Of a stretch of 64,000 nucleotides of DNA, positions 55,101 to 64,000 are shown one piece after another (the stretch's first letter is position 1; the number at the start of each line of letters is the position of its first letter). Source of the DNA: Microbacterium sp. 18062 (GTDB lineage: Bacteria > Actinomycetota > Actinomycetes > Actinomycetales > Microbacteriaceae). The stretch spans positions 1 to 64,000 of the forward strand of contig NZ_CACSKB010000021.1 in NCBI RefSeq assembly GCF_902706225.1. Direction: 5' to 3'. Below the pieces are notes generated by a model, which saw only the letters and a program-made list of their open reading frames with translations, searched no databases and was not told where the DNA came from. The translations under genes and the position numbers were made by a program.

Positions 55101-55228
55101 AAAAACAGAGTAACGCATCCGAGGCGGGGCGGCGCGGCCCGTGGGCTTCGCGCGCGTCAGGCCTCGGACGTGCCAGGAAGACACGGCGACGTCCGGCGGC
55201 TGTCCGCTCCCCGAGTACGCTCGGAATC

Positions 55229-55921
55229 ATGCCGCAGCCAGTGCGCTTCGTGTCGTTGCTGTTCCCCGCCGTCACTCAGCTCGACCTGACGGGTCCTGCC
55301 CAGGTGTTCTCGCGTCTGCCGGACGCGGAGCAGCACCTCGCGTGGCATCGGGTCGAACCCGTGCCGACCGACGCGGGATTCTCGATCCTGCCGACGACGA
55401 CGCTCGCGGAGGCTCCGCAGGCCGACGTGCTGTTCGTGCCGGGCGGACAGGGGGCGTTCGATCTCTTCGAGGACGAGATCGCCCTCGCGTTCCTCCGCCG
55501 ACAGGCAGCCGGGGCACGATACATCACGAGTGTGTGCACGGGTTCCTTCGCGCTGGCCGCCGCAGGTCTCCTGGATGGACGACGAGCGACGAGCCACTGG
55601 GCATCGCTCCACCTTCTGGAGCGTCTCGGCGTCGTCCCGGTCGCAGAACGTGTCGTCCGTGACGGAGACATCTTCACCGGAGCCGGAGTGTCCAGCGGGA
55701 TCGACTTCGCGCTGACGCTCGCCTCCGAGCTGTTCGGTGCGGAGACGGCCAAGCAGGCGCAGCTCGCCATCGAGTACGACCCGGCGCCGCCGTTCGACGC
55801 GGGATCGCCGCGACGTCCGGATGCGGACCCCGTCCACGTCGCCGACACGATCGCGAGCGTCGATCGGCACCGCGGCCCGCTCGTCGATCGCGCAGCACGC
55901 AAACTCGCCGAGGCCCACTGA
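55229..55921 (+). CDS. DJ-1/PfpI family protein (isonitrile hydratase-like)
   Basis: 230 residues. The fold starts with FVSLLFPAVTQLDLTGPAQVF and the nucleophile elbow is TSVCTGSFALAAAGLLDG with Cys103, followed by RRATSHWA, as in isonitrile hydratase (InhA) and the amidase domain of GlxA regulators. There is no HTH, so it is the stand-alone enzyme type. The substrate is unknown. It is divergent from the HxlR gene with 128 bases between, which hold both promoters. Confidence 0.88.
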   Translation: MPQPVRFVSLLFPAVTQLDLTGPAQVFSRLPDAEQHLAWHRVEPVPTDAGFSILPTTTLAEAPQADVLFVPGGQGAFDLFEDEIALAFLRRQAAGARYITSVCTGSFALAAAGLLDGRRATSHWASLHLLERLGVVPVAERVVRDGDIFTGAGVSSGIDFALTLASELFGAETAKQAQLAIEYDPAPPFDAGSPRRPDADPVHVADTIASVDRHRGPLVDRAARKLAEAH

Positions 55922-55991
55922 GAACGGCCCGTCCTCGATGCCCTCCGGAGAGGTCGGAACGATGCCCGCATCGCACGGGGAGAGCCACACG

Positions 55992-58900
55992 TCAGCCGTA
56001 GAAGAGCTTCTCGAAGAGCCGCCGCGCGCGGCGCGCCGTCCCCATCCAGTCCTCTTCGACCTCTGTCGCCGAATGCGGCGGATACTCCAGGAGACGCCCG
56101 ATGCCGTCGAGACGACGACGATCGCTCGGGAGCACGTCGCTCGTCTGGCCCGACAGCAGGGTGTTCGCCGAGCGGAGACGGCTCGCCAGGCGCCATGCGT
56201 CGCGCAGCCGCGGAACGGCGGTGGCCGGGATGACGTTCGCCTCGCCCGCGACATCGAGCGCCGCGATCGTCGAGGTCGTCTGCAGGCCCGCGATGTCGTG
56301 CGCGTGCTGAAGCTGCAGCAGCTGCACCAGCCACTCGACGTCGCTGAGTCCGCCGGGACCGAGCTTCAGGTGTCTCGCGGGATCGACGCCCTGAGGGAGC
56401 CGTTCGCTCTCGACCCGCGCCTTGATCCGCTTGATCTCGCGCAGTCCCTGCGGGTCGGCGCGTGCCGGATAGCGCACCCGGTCCGCCAGGGCCGTGAACT
56501 CCCGGATGAGCTTCAGACTGCCGGCCACCCCGCGAGCACGCAGCAGCGCCTGCGCCTCCCAGGACAGCGACCAGCGCTCGTAGTACTCGACGTACGAGTC
56601 CAACGAGCGCACGAGCGGACCGTTGCGCCCCTCCGGGCGGAGGCCGGCGTCGAGGTCGAGCGGCACCCGGTGGTCCTCGGAGTGGGCGCGGAGGCCCGCG
56701 ACGAGCTTGAGCGACAGCGCGTGCGCCCGCTCGGGGTCCACCCCGTTCGCGCGATACACGTACAGCACGTCGGCATCCGACCCGAACCCGAGCTCGCGCC
56801 CGCCGAAGCGCCCCATCGCGATCACCGAGAAGTCGAGCGCGTCGTCCTCCGGCGGCACGACCTCGCGCCGCACCGCACGGAGCGTGGCCTGGATCGTGAC
56901 CTCGGTGATCGTCGTGAGCGCATCCGCGAGCGCCTCGATCGTGAGCACTCCCAGCACGGCGGCCATCGCGGTGCGCAGGAGCTCGCGGCGGCGCAGTGAC
57001 CGCACCGAGCGCATGGCGTCCTCGATCGTGTCGTGACGGGTCTGGATGGCGCGTGCCTCCTCCTGGAGAGCACGACCGGTGCGCGGCCGCAGAAGGTCCT
57101 CGTCGTCGAGCCAGGCCGCCGACTCCGGGATCCACTCCATGAGCTCGCCGATGTAGCGGGAGCCGGAGAGCACGCGTGTGAGGCTCTCCGCCGCCGCCGA
57201 CGAATCGCGCAGCAGGCGCAGGAACCACGGCGTGTTCCCGAGACGCTCGCTGATGCGGCGGAACGCGAGGAGGCCATAGTCCGGGTCGACGCCGTCGGCG
57301 AACCAGCGGATCATCACCGGCATCAGGTGGCGCTGGATCGTCGCCTTGCGGCTGAGCCCGGTCGTCAGCGCCGCGATGTGCCGCAGCGCTCCCGCCGGGT
57401 CCTGGAATCCGATCGCGGCCAGGCGGTCGTGCGCCTGCGCGGTGGACAGACTGCGCTCGCCCTCCGGCAGCGCGGCGACGGCCGACAGCAGCGGGCGGTA
57501 GAAGAGTCGGACGTGGATGTCGCGGACCTCGCGCTTGACCGCCTCCCACAGCTCCCAGACCGCCGCCGCGCCGTCCGCCAGCCCGCTCGCCCGCGCGAGC
57601 ACCCGGAGGTCCTCGGGACGCTCGGGCATGAGGTGCGTACGGCGGAGCCCCCGCAGCTGCACGCGGTGCTCGAGCACCCGGAGGATGCGATAGTCACGGG
57701 CGAAGACCGCCGCCTCGGCCCGCCCGATGTAGCCCTCCGCGACCAGCGCGTCGAGGGCGTCGAGCGTACCGCGCTGCCGGATGCGATCGTCGGTCAGCCC
57801 GTGCACGAGCTGCAGCAGCTGCACGGTGAACTCGATGTCCCGGATGCCGCCGGGGCCGAGCTTGAGCTGCGAGGCGACCTCCGCCGGCGGGATGTGGTCG
57901 GTCACGCGCTCGCGCATGCGCTGGACGCTGTCCACGAAGTTCTCGCGCGCAGCGCTCGTCCAGATCTTCGGCTGGACCGCGGCGACGTACGCCTCCCCCA
58001 ACGCCGCGTCGCCGGCGAGCGCACGCGCCTTCAGCAGTGCCTGGAACTCCCAGCTCTTCGCCCACCGCGCGTAGTACGACAGGTGCGAGTCGAGGGTGCG
58101 CACGAGCGCGCCCTGCTTGCCCTCCGGGCGGAGGTTCGCGTCGACCTCCCAGAGCGGCGGCTCCACCTCGACGCCGGAGATGCCCTGCATCGTCTGCACC
58201 GCGAGGCGCGTCGCGATGTCGATGACCCGGCTCTCGCCGAACTCCTCGAAGGCGGCGTCCTCGGCACCGCACACGAAGATGACGTCGACGTCGCTGACGT
58301 AGTTGAGCTCGCGAGCACCGGTCTTTCCCATCCCGATGATCGCGAGCTGCGTCGCGGCCACCTGCTCGCGGGGGAAGAGCCCGCCGGGCCGTCCGCGGCT
58401 CACCCGGGTGCGTGCGACGCTCAGGGAGGCCTCGAGCGCCGCACCGGCCGCGTCCGCGAGCGCCGCCGACACCGGCGCGAGAACAGCCTCCGCGTCTCCC
58501 GCGAGCAGGTCGAACGCCGCGATGCGGGCGAGGATGCGGCGGTAGGCGACGCGGAGGGCCACCCACGCCGACTCGTCCCCGTCCGCGGCGAAGCCGTCCT
58601 CGTCCTCGACGGCGGCCAGCAGCTCCGCCCGCATCAGCTCGGACGACGGCAGCCCGCCCCGCGCTCCCGCCAGGTGGACGATCTCGCCGGGATGGCGGAA
58701 GTAGAACTCCGCGAATCCCTCGGAGGCCCCGAGGATCGCCCACACCGCCGGGCGCGAGAGATCGTCGAGGATGACCTCGCGCACGACGTCGGCCTCCCGC
58801 CGCGCGACACGCGCGAGCGCACGAAGCGCCCCATCCGGGTCCGCCGCACGTCCGAGGTCCGCCGTGAGCATCTCACGGTCGACCGACAACAGCCCGGCGA

Positions 58901-58997
58901 GCTCGTCGAGCAGCTCGAGCGCCGCCCCGATGTCGCCCAGCCCGAGCCGGGCGAGCACGGTACGAGGAGACGACGAGGAGCGATCCGATCCGGCCAT
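55992..58997 (-). CDS. glnE: glutamine-synthetase adenylyltransferase / adenylyl-removing enzyme
   Basis: 1001 residues. Two nucleotidyltransferase domains, each with a metal motif of the GSDxD type: MGKTGARELNYVSDVDVIFV (about 222-241) for deadenylylation and MGRFGGRELGFGSDADVLYVY near residue 735 for adenylylation. Helical domains carry GPGGIRDIEFTVQLLQLVHG and GPGGLSDVEWLVQLLQLQHA. It attaches AMP to GlnA Tyr402 and removes it. It follows a second glutamine synthetase gene by seven bases, as usual in actinobacteria. Confidence 0.97.
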   Translation of the reverse strand: MAGSDRSSSSPRTVLARLGLGDIGAALELLDELAGLLSVDREMLTADLGRAADPDGALRALARVARREADVVREVILDDLSRPAVWAILGASEGFAEFYFRHPGEIVHLAGARGGLPSSELMRAELLAAVEDEDGFAADGDESAWVALRVAYRRILARIAAFDLLAGDAEAVLAPVSAALADAAGAALEASLSVARTRVSRGRPGGLFPREQVAATQLAIIGMGKTGARELNYVSDVDVIFVCGAEDAAFEEFGESRVIDIATRLAVQTMQGISGVEVEPPLWEVDANLRPEGKQGALVRTLDSHLSYYARWAKSWEFQALLKARALAGDAALGEAYVAAVQPKIWTSAARENFVDSVQRMRERVTDHIPPAEVASQLKLGPGGIRDIEFTVQLLQLVHGLTDDRIRQRGTLDALDALVAEGYIGRAEAAVFARDYRILRVLEHRVQLRGLRRTHLMPERPEDLRVLARASGLADGAAAVWELWEAVKREVRDIHVRLFYRPLLSAVAALPEGERSLSTAQAHDRLAAIGFQDPAGALRHIAALTTGLSRKATIQRHLMPVMIRWFADGVDPDYGLLAFRRISERLGNTPWFLRLLRDSSAAAESLTRVLSGSRYIGELMEWIPESAAWLDDEDLLRPRTGRALQEEARAIQTRHDTIEDAMRSVRSLRRRELLRTAMAAVLGVLTIEALADALTTITEVTIQATLRAVRREVVPPEDDALDFSVIAMGRFGGRELGFGSDADVLYVYRANGVDPERAHALSLKLVAGLRAHSEDHRVPLDLDAGLRPEGRNGPLVRSLDSYVEYYERWSLSWEAQALLRARGVAGSLKLIREFTALADRVRYPARADPQGLREIKRIKARVESERLPQGVDPARHLKLGPGGLSDVEWLVQLLQLQHAHDIAGLQTTSTIAALDVAGEANVIPATAVPRLRDAWRLASRLRSANTLLSGQTSDVLPSDRRRLDGIGRLLEYPPHSATEVEEDWMGTARRARRLFEKLFYG

Positions 58998-59004
58998 GCC
59001 GGGC

Positions 59005-60342
59005 TCAGAGCATCTCGAGGTTGCTCTTCAGCTCGAAGGGCGTGACCTGGGAGCGGTAGCCCGCCCATTCCTTGCGCTTGTTCAGCAGCACGTAGGTGAA
59101 GACCTGCTCGCCGAGCGTCTCGGCGACCAGCTCCGACTCCTCCATGTAGCCGAGCGCCTGGTCGAGGCTGGTCGGCAGCGGTGCGTACCCGAGGGCGCGG
59201 CGTTCGGCATCGGACAGCGACCACACGTTGTCCTCCGCCTCGGCGGGAAGCTCGTAGCCCTCCTCGATGCCCTTGAGGCCTGCGGCCAGCATGAGCGCGT
59301 ATGCGAGGTACGGGTTGGCCGCGGAGTCCAGCGCACGGTACTCGACGCGCGACGACTGGCCCTTGTTCGGCTTGTACATCGGCACGCGCACGAGCGCGGA
59401 CCGGTTGTTGTGACCCCAGCAGATGAAGCTCGGCGCCTCGTCACCGCCCCAGAGCCGCTTGTAGGAGTTGACGAACTGGTTGGTCACCGCCGAGATCTCG
59501 TTCGCGTGGCGCAGCAGCCCCGCGATGAACTGCCGGCCGACCTTCGAGAGCTGGTACTGACCGCCCTCCTCGTAGAAGGCGTTGAGGTCGCCCTCGAACA
59601 GCGACATGTGCGTGTGCATGCCGCTGCCCGGCTGGCCGCTCAGCGGCTTCGGCATGAAGGTCGCGTAGACCCCCTGCTCGATCGCCACCTCCTTGACGAC
59701 CGTGCGGAACGTCATGATGTTGTCGGCCGTGGTCAGGGCGTCCGCGTAGCGCAGATCGATCTCGTTCTGGCCGGGACCGCCCTCGTGGTGGCTGAACTCC
59801 ACCGAGATGCCGAGATCCTCGAGCATCCGCACGGACCGACGACGGAAGTCGTGCGCCGTGCCCCCGGGCACGTTGTCGAAGTACCCCGCCGAATCGACCG
59901 GCTCCGGACCCTCTGCGCCATAGGTCGAGGACTTCAGCAGGTAGAACTCGATCTCGGGGTGGGTGTAGAACGTGAACCCGGCATCCGCCGCCTTCGCCAG
60001 CGTGCGCTTGAGCACGTGCCGCGGGTCGGCGACCGCGGGCTGCCCGTCGGGCGTCGTGATGTCGCAGAACATGCGCGCCGTCGGGTCGATCTCACCGCGC
60101 CACGGCAGGATCTGGAACGTCGTCGGGTCGGGGTGGGCGAGCAGATCCGACTCGAACGTCCGGGTGAGGCCCTCGATCGCGGATCCGTCGAACCCGAGGC
60201 CCTCGGCGAACGCGCCCTCGACCTCGGCCGGCGCGATCGCGACCGACTTGAGCGTGCCGATCACGTCCGTGAACCACAGGCGGACGAACTTGACGCCGCG
60301 CTCTTCGATCGTGCGCAACACGAAGTCCCGCTGCTTGTCCAT
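59005..60342 (-). CDS. glnA2: glutamine synthetase, second type I enzyme (GlnA2-like)
   Basis: 445 residues, GGAGGGG six bases before ATG. Catalytic parts are present: FYTHPEIEFYLL, SHHEGGPGQNEIDLRYADAL, QPGSGMHTHMSLFEG, NNRSALVRVP and a shorter C-terminal half. Where the housekeeping enzyme has the adenylylated Tyr, this one reads DNVWSLSDAERR, so it cannot be modified there. Homologues in actinobacteria include both real GS enzymes and ligases acting on polyamines or ethanolamine. It is co-transcribed with glnE. Confidence 0.94.
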   Translation of the reverse strand: MDKQRDFVLRTIEERGVKFVRLWFTDVIGTLKSVAIAPAEVEGAFAEGLGFDGSAIEGLTRTFESDLLAHPDPTTFQILPWRGEIDPTARMFCDITTPDGQPAVADPRHVLKRTLAKAADAGFTFYTHPEIEFYLLKSSTYGAEGPEPVDSAGYFDNVPGGTAHDFRRRSVRMLEDLGISVEFSHHEGGPGQNEIDLRYADALTTADNIMTFRTVVKEVAIEQGVYATFMPKPLSGQPGSGMHTHMSLFEGDLNAFYEEGGQYQLSKVGRQFIAGLLRHANEISAVTNQFVNSYKRLWGGDEAPSFICWGHNNRSALVRVPMYKPNKGQSSRVEYRALDSAANPYLAYALMLAAGLKGIEEGYELPAEAEDNVWSLSDAERRALGYAPLPTSLDQALGYMEESELVAETLGEQVFTYVLLNKRKEWAGYRSQVTPFELKSNLEML

Positions 60343-60416
60343 CGATTCCCCTCCACCGCCGGCCTCGGCCGGATCAGATCATTCGGCTGCGCGCGTCGAC
60401 CAGACGCGCGCGGGTC

Positions 60417-60605
60417 TCACTCGTCTTCTTCGCGCTCGTCGTCCTCGGCCCACTGCCGGGACCGCTCCTTGAGCAGCTCCGGAGCGTTCGCAGCCTCTTC
60501 GGCGGTGTCGAACGGACCTGCGCGGTCGATGACCGGAGACGCGAAGCCGCGTTCCACTTCACCGGTCGTCAGGTTGTACCAGTACTTGTCGTTCTCGTCG
60601 CTCAC
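60417..60605 (-). CDS. small acidic protein of the SPOR-annotated actinobacterial type
   Basis: 62 residues from GTG. Sequence YWYNLTTGEVERGFASP and DRAGPFDTAEEAANAPELLK is widely kept in actinobacteria, often labelled as SPOR domain or wrongly as methionine aminopeptidase. The role is unknown. It is too short for a real SPOR domain. It lies upstream of glnA2 and divergent from ppgK. Confidence 0.88.
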   Translation of the reverse strand: MSDENDKYWYNLTTGEVERGFASPVIDRAGPFDTAEEAANAPELLKERSRQWAEDDEREEDE

Positions 60606-60671
60606 CGAAGACTCCTCGCTGTCCCTGTCGATCCTACTGATCCGCGGAGTCGTCCTGGATAGGCTGGACGC

Positions 60672-61469
60672 ATGGCATCTGAGAAGAACCTCGCAGTCGG
60701 CATCGACATCGGCGGCACCGGCATCAAGGGCGGCATCGTGGACCTGGGGCGCGGTGAGCTCGTCAGCGATCGGATCAAGGTCTCGACGCCGGCCGGTGCT
60801 CAGCCCGACGACATCCTGCTCGCCGTTCGCACCGTCCTCGACACGCTCGGCGTCGCCGACTCCGACTACCCGCTCGGCGTGGCGTTCCCCGCCATCGTCA
60901 AGAACGGTCGCACCCGGTCCGCCGCCAACGTCTCGGACCGATGGATCGACTTCCCCGCCGAGGAGTTCTTCGAGAAGGGGCTCGGGCGCGACATCCACTT
61001 CGCGAACGACGCGGACGTCGCGGGCGTGGCGGAGCTGCGCTTCGGCGCCGCCAAGGACGCCGTGGGCCTGACGATCCTGACGACGCTCGGGACCGGCATC
61101 GGCTCGGCGATGATCTACGACAGCACCCTCATCCCGAACTCCGAGCTCGGCCACCTGCAGCGTGCGAAGCACGGCAAGGACGCCGAGGCCTACGCCGCCT
61201 ACTCCGCGATGGAGCGCGACAGCCTCGACTGGGAGGAGTGGGCGGCCCGTCTGCAGTGGTACTACCGCCACGTCGAGTTCCTCTTCAGCCCCGACCTGTT
61301 CATCGTCGGCGGCGGGGTGTCCAAGCACGCCGACAAGTTCCTCCACCTGCTGGATCTCAAGACGCCGATCGTGCCCGCCGTCCACCGCAACAACGCCGGG
61401 ATCATCGGGGCGGCGGCGCTCTCGCTCGGCGCCGCGCCTCAGCTCGCCGACACGGTCACCGGAGCCTAG
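60672..61469 (+). CDS. ppgK: polyphosphate glucokinase (ROK family)
   Basis: 265 residues. Phosphate loop VGIDIGGTGIKGGIVDLG at the start, catalytic Asp in HFANDADVAGVAELRFG, ROK loop LTTLGTGIGSAMIYDS and ELGHLQR. The length and the absence of the zinc Cys cluster of ordinary ROK kinases match actinobacterial PpgK, which phosphorylates glucose with polyphosphate or ATP. rnpB converges on it. Confidence 0.95.
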   Translation: MASEKNLAVGIDIGGTGIKGGIVDLGRGELVSDRIKVSTPAGAQPDDILLAVRTVLDTLGVADSDYPLGVAFPAIVKNGRTRSAANVSDRWIDFPAEEFFEKGLGRDIHFANDADVAGVAELRFGAAKDAVGLTILTTLGTGIGSAMIYDSTLIPNSELGHLQRAKHGKDAEAYAAYSAMERDSLDWEEWAARLQWYYRHVEFLFSPDLFIVGGGVSKHADKFLHLLDLKTPIVPAVHRNNAGIIGAAALSLGAAPQLADTVTGA

Positions 61470-61490
61470 GACGACACGGCGTACAGGGGG

Positions 61491-61855
61491 CGAATGGGCC
61501 GGCCTGTACGCCGGGTTCTGTCCGGGGGCGTGACGCCCCGTGGACGGTCATCTCTCTCGGCGACACGTTGCCGTGCCGCTCCAGCGGCCTACCCGGGGAC
61601 TCGGCGGGCCGCGTCGTCATCCCCTGTCTGGCCTTGCTCCGGGCGAGGTTTGCCGTGCGGGTCGTGTCACCACGACCCCGGTGGTCTCTTACACCACCCT
61701 TTCACCCTTACCGGGACGAGTCCCGGCGGTCTGCTCTCTGTGGCACTGTCTCGCGGATCGCTCCGGGTGGGTGTTACCCACCGCCCTGCCCTGCGGAGCC
61801 CGGACGTTCCTCGGCGCGATCTCCCGCGACGCGACCGTCCAGCCGACCCATTCGC
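61491..61855 (-). ncRNA. rnpB: RNase P RNA, bacterial class A
   Basis: Read on the minus strand the RNA starts CGAATGGGTCGGCTGGACGG and ends with a matching strand GGCCGGCCCATTCG, forming helix P1. The universally kept P4 strand is present near the 5' end (GAGGAACGTCCGGGCTCC) and its 3' partner near the other end (the ACAGAACCCGGCGTACAG part). The product is the catalytic RNA that removes tRNA 5' leaders. Length about 365. Ends are set by P1 and may shift by a few bases. Confidence 0.95.
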
Positions 61856-61880
61856 GCTCTCGAGTCTATCGGTGCTCGTC

Positions 61881-63596
61881 CTACGACTCGCCGTCCGCCC
61901 GGGCGTCCCCGGTGACGGCGACATCGAGCGGGAAGTCGATCGGGAACGACCCGAACAGCCGACGGCCCGCCGCCTCGGCAGCCTCGGCGAGCGCGGCGCC
62001 CACCGCGTCCGCGATGTCTGCCGGCGCGTGAACCATGACCTCGTCGTGCAGGAAGAAGACGAGATGGGGACGGCCGGCGAACACGACGCCCGACCGCTCG
62101 GCACGGGCTCCGCTCGTCTCTCCGAGCGCGTCGAGCCGTCGCCGGATCTCCGCCAGCCAGCACAGCGCCCACTCGGCCGCCGTACCCTGGACGACGAAGT
62201 TGCGGGTGAACCGTCCGCGGTCACGGGCAGCCCGCCGCGCCCGGTCACGGGCGGCGGCGTCCGCGTTCTCCTCCACGGCATCCGCAGCGAGGGCGAGCCA
62301 TTCCGCATCCGGCGCGGGCGAGGTGCGGCCCAGCCACGTACGCACCGTGCCGCCGTCCTCGCCGGCGGCGGCCGCGTCGTCCACGAGTCGCATGGCCGCC
62401 GGGTAGGCCCGACGCAGCCGGGGGACCAGCCGGCCGCTCTCCCCCGTCGTCGCGCCGTACATCGCCCCCAGCACGGCGTACTTCGCCTCCTCGCGGGTCT
62501 CGACCGCGCCGGACTCGACGATGCCGGTGTAGAGGTCCCGCCCGCGAGCGGCCTGGGCCAGCGCCAGATCCCGGGACATGCCGGCGAGCACCCGCGGCTC
62601 CAGCTGCGCGACATCCGCATCGACGATCACCCACCCGTCGTCCGCGACGACCGCCGGCCGCAGCAGGCGCGGGATCTGCAGCGCGCCGCCGCCGCTGGAC
62701 GCCCACCGTCCGGTCACGACGCCGCCGGGGACGTAGACCGGCCGGAACCGTCCGTCCCGCACCCACTCGTCGAGCCAGGCCCAGCCGTTCGCGACCCACA
62801 GCCGCGACATGCGCTTGTATGCAAGGAGCGGCGCCACCACCGGATGCGACTGCTCCACGAGCTCCCAGCGGCTCGTGGAGGTCACCTGCATCCCCGCGCG
62901 TCGAAGCGCCCGCAGGAGCTTCGGCGGCGAGTCGACGTTCGCCGCGGGGTCCCCCAGCGCGTCGCGCACCCGCTCCGCGAGCTCGGCCATCCGCTCGGGC
63001 ACGCCCGACGACGGCGACCGCCGCCCCAGGGTCTCGACCAGGATGCGGTCGTGACGTGCCGCACTCCAGGGAAGACCCGCGGCACGCATCTCCTCCGCGA
63101 TGAGCGCACCCGCTGACTCGCCGTGCAGGAGCAGCCGCAGCCGACGCGGGTCGTCCGCCGCGTCGATCGCGCGCCACTGGAGGAGCAGCTCCGCCGCCGC
63201 CTGCTCCGCGTCCACGACGTCACGCTCGGCGAGGTCGAACAGCGCGTCGTGACCGGCGTGCTGTTCCGGCGGCAGGTCCCAGTCCGAGGCCGGCCCCCAC
63301 GACTCGCGGATGCTGCCGCGCAGTATCCGGTGGCACAGTCGGAGATCCCACGCGCGATCGACCCGGGCACCGGCGCGCAGGAGATCGGGATAGGTGTGCG
63401 CGGTGTCTCCCCAGACCCACCTCGTCTCGGCCCGAGCGGCCACGAGCTCCGTGGCCCGCGTCGCGTCCCACCGCGCGCGGGCGAGCACCGTGCCGTCGGC
63501 CGCGAGATCGATCAGCTCGTCTTCACTGCCGGGCGCGAGGACGCTCCAGCGCGTCGCGGGGTCAGCGCGCTCGGTGGACACCGTGCTGAGCCGCAC
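61881..63596 (-). CDS. family A DNA polymerase-like protein, exonuclease motifs missing
   Basis: 571 residues. The polymerase part (about 250-571) has motif A DADVAQLEPRVLA (Asp328), motif B REEAKYAVLGAMYG (Arg368, Lys372, Tyr380, with Leu376 where Pol I has Phe), and motif C FFLHDEVMVHA (His517-Glu519). The N-terminal part has the outline of a 3'-5' exonuclease domain but none of its acidic metal ligands, and there is no 5' nuclease. Such short Pol I paralogues are common in Microbacteriaceae and are often labelled bifunctional exonuclease/polymerase; proofreading should not be assumed. rnpB lies 25 bases downstream. Confidence 0.9.
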   Translation of the reverse strand: MRLSTVSTERADPATRWSVLAPGSEDELIDLAADGTVLARARWDATRATELVAARAETRWVWGDTAHTYPDLLRAGARVDRAWDLRLCHRILRGSIRESWGPASDWDLPPEQHAGHDALFDLAERDVVDAEQAAAELLLQWRAIDAADDPRRLRLLLHGESAGALIAEEMRAAGLPWSAARHDRILVETLGRRSPSSGVPERMAELAERVRDALGDPAANVDSPPKLLRALRRAGMQVTSTSRWELVEQSHPVVAPLLAYKRMSRLWVANGWAWLDEWVRDGRFRPVYVPGGVVTGRWASSGGGALQIPRLLRPAVVADDGWVIVDADVAQLEPRVLAGMSRDLALAQAARGRDLYTGIVESGAVETREEAKYAVLGAMYGATTGESGRLVPRLRRAYPAAMRLVDDAAAAGEDGGTVRTWLGRTSPAPDAEWLALAADAVEENADAAARDRARRAARDRGRFTRNFVVQGTAAEWALCWLAEIRRRLDALGETSGARAERSGVVFAGRPHLVFFLHDEVMVHAPADIADAVGAALAEAAEAAGRRLFGSFPIDFPLDVAVTGDARADGES

Positions 63597-63617
63597 GGGA
63601 GTGCGATCGAATCGGTC

Positions 63618-64000
63618 TCACAACCCGGATTCCGAGGTGCGCACGAGGATGCATCCGCACTCGGGGCAGGTCACGACGGCGTCGTCCTCCGCCTGGCGCA
63701 GCCTGTTCAGATCCGTGCCCGAGAGCATCATGTGGCATCCGAGGCACGTGCGCCCCTGCACGAGAGCTGCGCCCGCACTGCGCTCGGACAGCTTCTCGTA
63801 GAGCGCGAGGAGCGGGCCGGGGACGCCTGCCGCCACGGCGGCGCGGTCGCGGGTCAGCTGATCGTGGAGCGCCGATGCCTCCGCCACGTGGAGCTTGGCC
63901 GCGCCGGAGAGCTGCGCACCCTCCTCGTTGGTCGTCGCGATCAGGGCCTCCTGTTCGGCGACCGCGAGCTCGGCGGCCTCCAGGTCCTCCATGAGAACGA
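63618..64000 (-). CDS. C4-type zinc-ribbon coiled-coil protein (partial, N-terminus outside the window)
   Basis: The frame is open to the window edge; about 127 C-terminal residues are seen. Helical coiled coil in the visible N-terminal half (EDLEAAELAVAEQEALIA), then a zinc ribbon with two Cys pairs: CLGCHMMLSGTDLNRLRQAE and CPECGCILV. This matches the DUF164/CT398-like zinc-ribbon family seen beside RNase H-type and Nif3-type genes in actinobacteria. It ends 21 bases before the Pol I-like gene and is probably co-transcribed with it. Confidence 0.9.
   Translation of the reverse strand, partial: VLMEDLEAAELAVAEQEALIATTNEEGAQLSGAAKLHVAEASALHDQLTRDRAAVAAGVPGPLLALYEKLSERSAGAALVQGRTCLGCHMMLSGTDLNRLRQAEDDAVVTCPECGCILVRTSESGL

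Noticed and set aside
60417..60605. Methionine aminopeptidase or true SPOR domain for the 62-residue protein
   Set aside because: Too short for either fold, and no metal ligands or SPOR repeat are present.

Overview
The window is GC-rich chromosomal DNA from an actinobacterium, almost certainly a member of the Microbacteriaceae and most like Microbacterium. The evidence is the set of small actinobacterial families (DUF3000, DUF3093, DUF3159, DUF3710, DUF4191, DUF4193, SepH), a primary sigma factor with a Lys/Ala/Pro-rich N-terminal tail, a SecA2, a polyphosphate glucokinase, frequent GTG starts and tightly packed ATGA/GTGA gene overlaps. No rRNA operon, complete tRNA gene, CRISPR array or intact mobile element is present. 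One RNA gene, rnpB, lies near the right end.

Layout. Positions 1-7.7 kb look like accessory DNA: a two-gene antitoxin/nucleotidyltransferase-like pair, the 3' part of a tRNA-Val gene (probable integration scar), an AraC-type regulator broken by several frameshifts, an ABC-2 exporter with its own two-component system, and a degraded helix-turn-helix remnant closed by a strong hairpin. From 7.7 kb on the content is housekeeping: PemK-like protein, ammonium transporter, ZapE, sulfurtransferase and SufE, hydrolase, DUF3000 and RNase D, thiolase and the beta-oxidation multienzyme, Dxs, aconitase, the DUF3159/DUF3710/dUTPase operon, SepH, both topoisomerase IV subunits, the sigma factor with a peptidoglycan gene cluster, PAC2, leucyl aminopeptidase, lipoamide dehydrogenase and the 2-oxoacid dehydrogenase E2, glutamine synthetase I, SecA2, superoxide dismutase with a flavin-enzyme/HxlR operon, a second glutamine synthetase with GlnE, polyphosphate glucokinase, rnpB, a Pol I-like polymerase and a zinc-ribbon protein cut by the window edge.

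The most interesting part is 34.5-38.3 kb, downstream of the sigma factor on the minus strand: a MurT-like ligase with no cysteine at all (so no Cys4 zinc ribbon), a GatD-like amidotransferase that has lost both the nucleophilic Cys (Gly93) and the catalytic His (Gln191), and two overlapping alanine-racemase paralogues, one keeping only the PLP lysine side of the active site and the other only the catalytic tyrosine side. I infer a repurposed module for the group-B peptidoglycan of this family, in which the alpha-carboxyl of D-Glu carries an interpeptide bridge (often with a D-diamino acid) instead of an amide.

Nitrogen assimilation is the other theme. GlnR-like boxes precede both amt and glnA, and GlnE sits beside a second glutamine synthetase that lacks the tyrosine GlnE would modify. 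A related intergenic hairpin element recurs at about 12.4, 28.0, 34.4 and 47.7 kb, and a 24-base palindrome upstream of aconitase resembles a PecS/TamR-type MarR operator.
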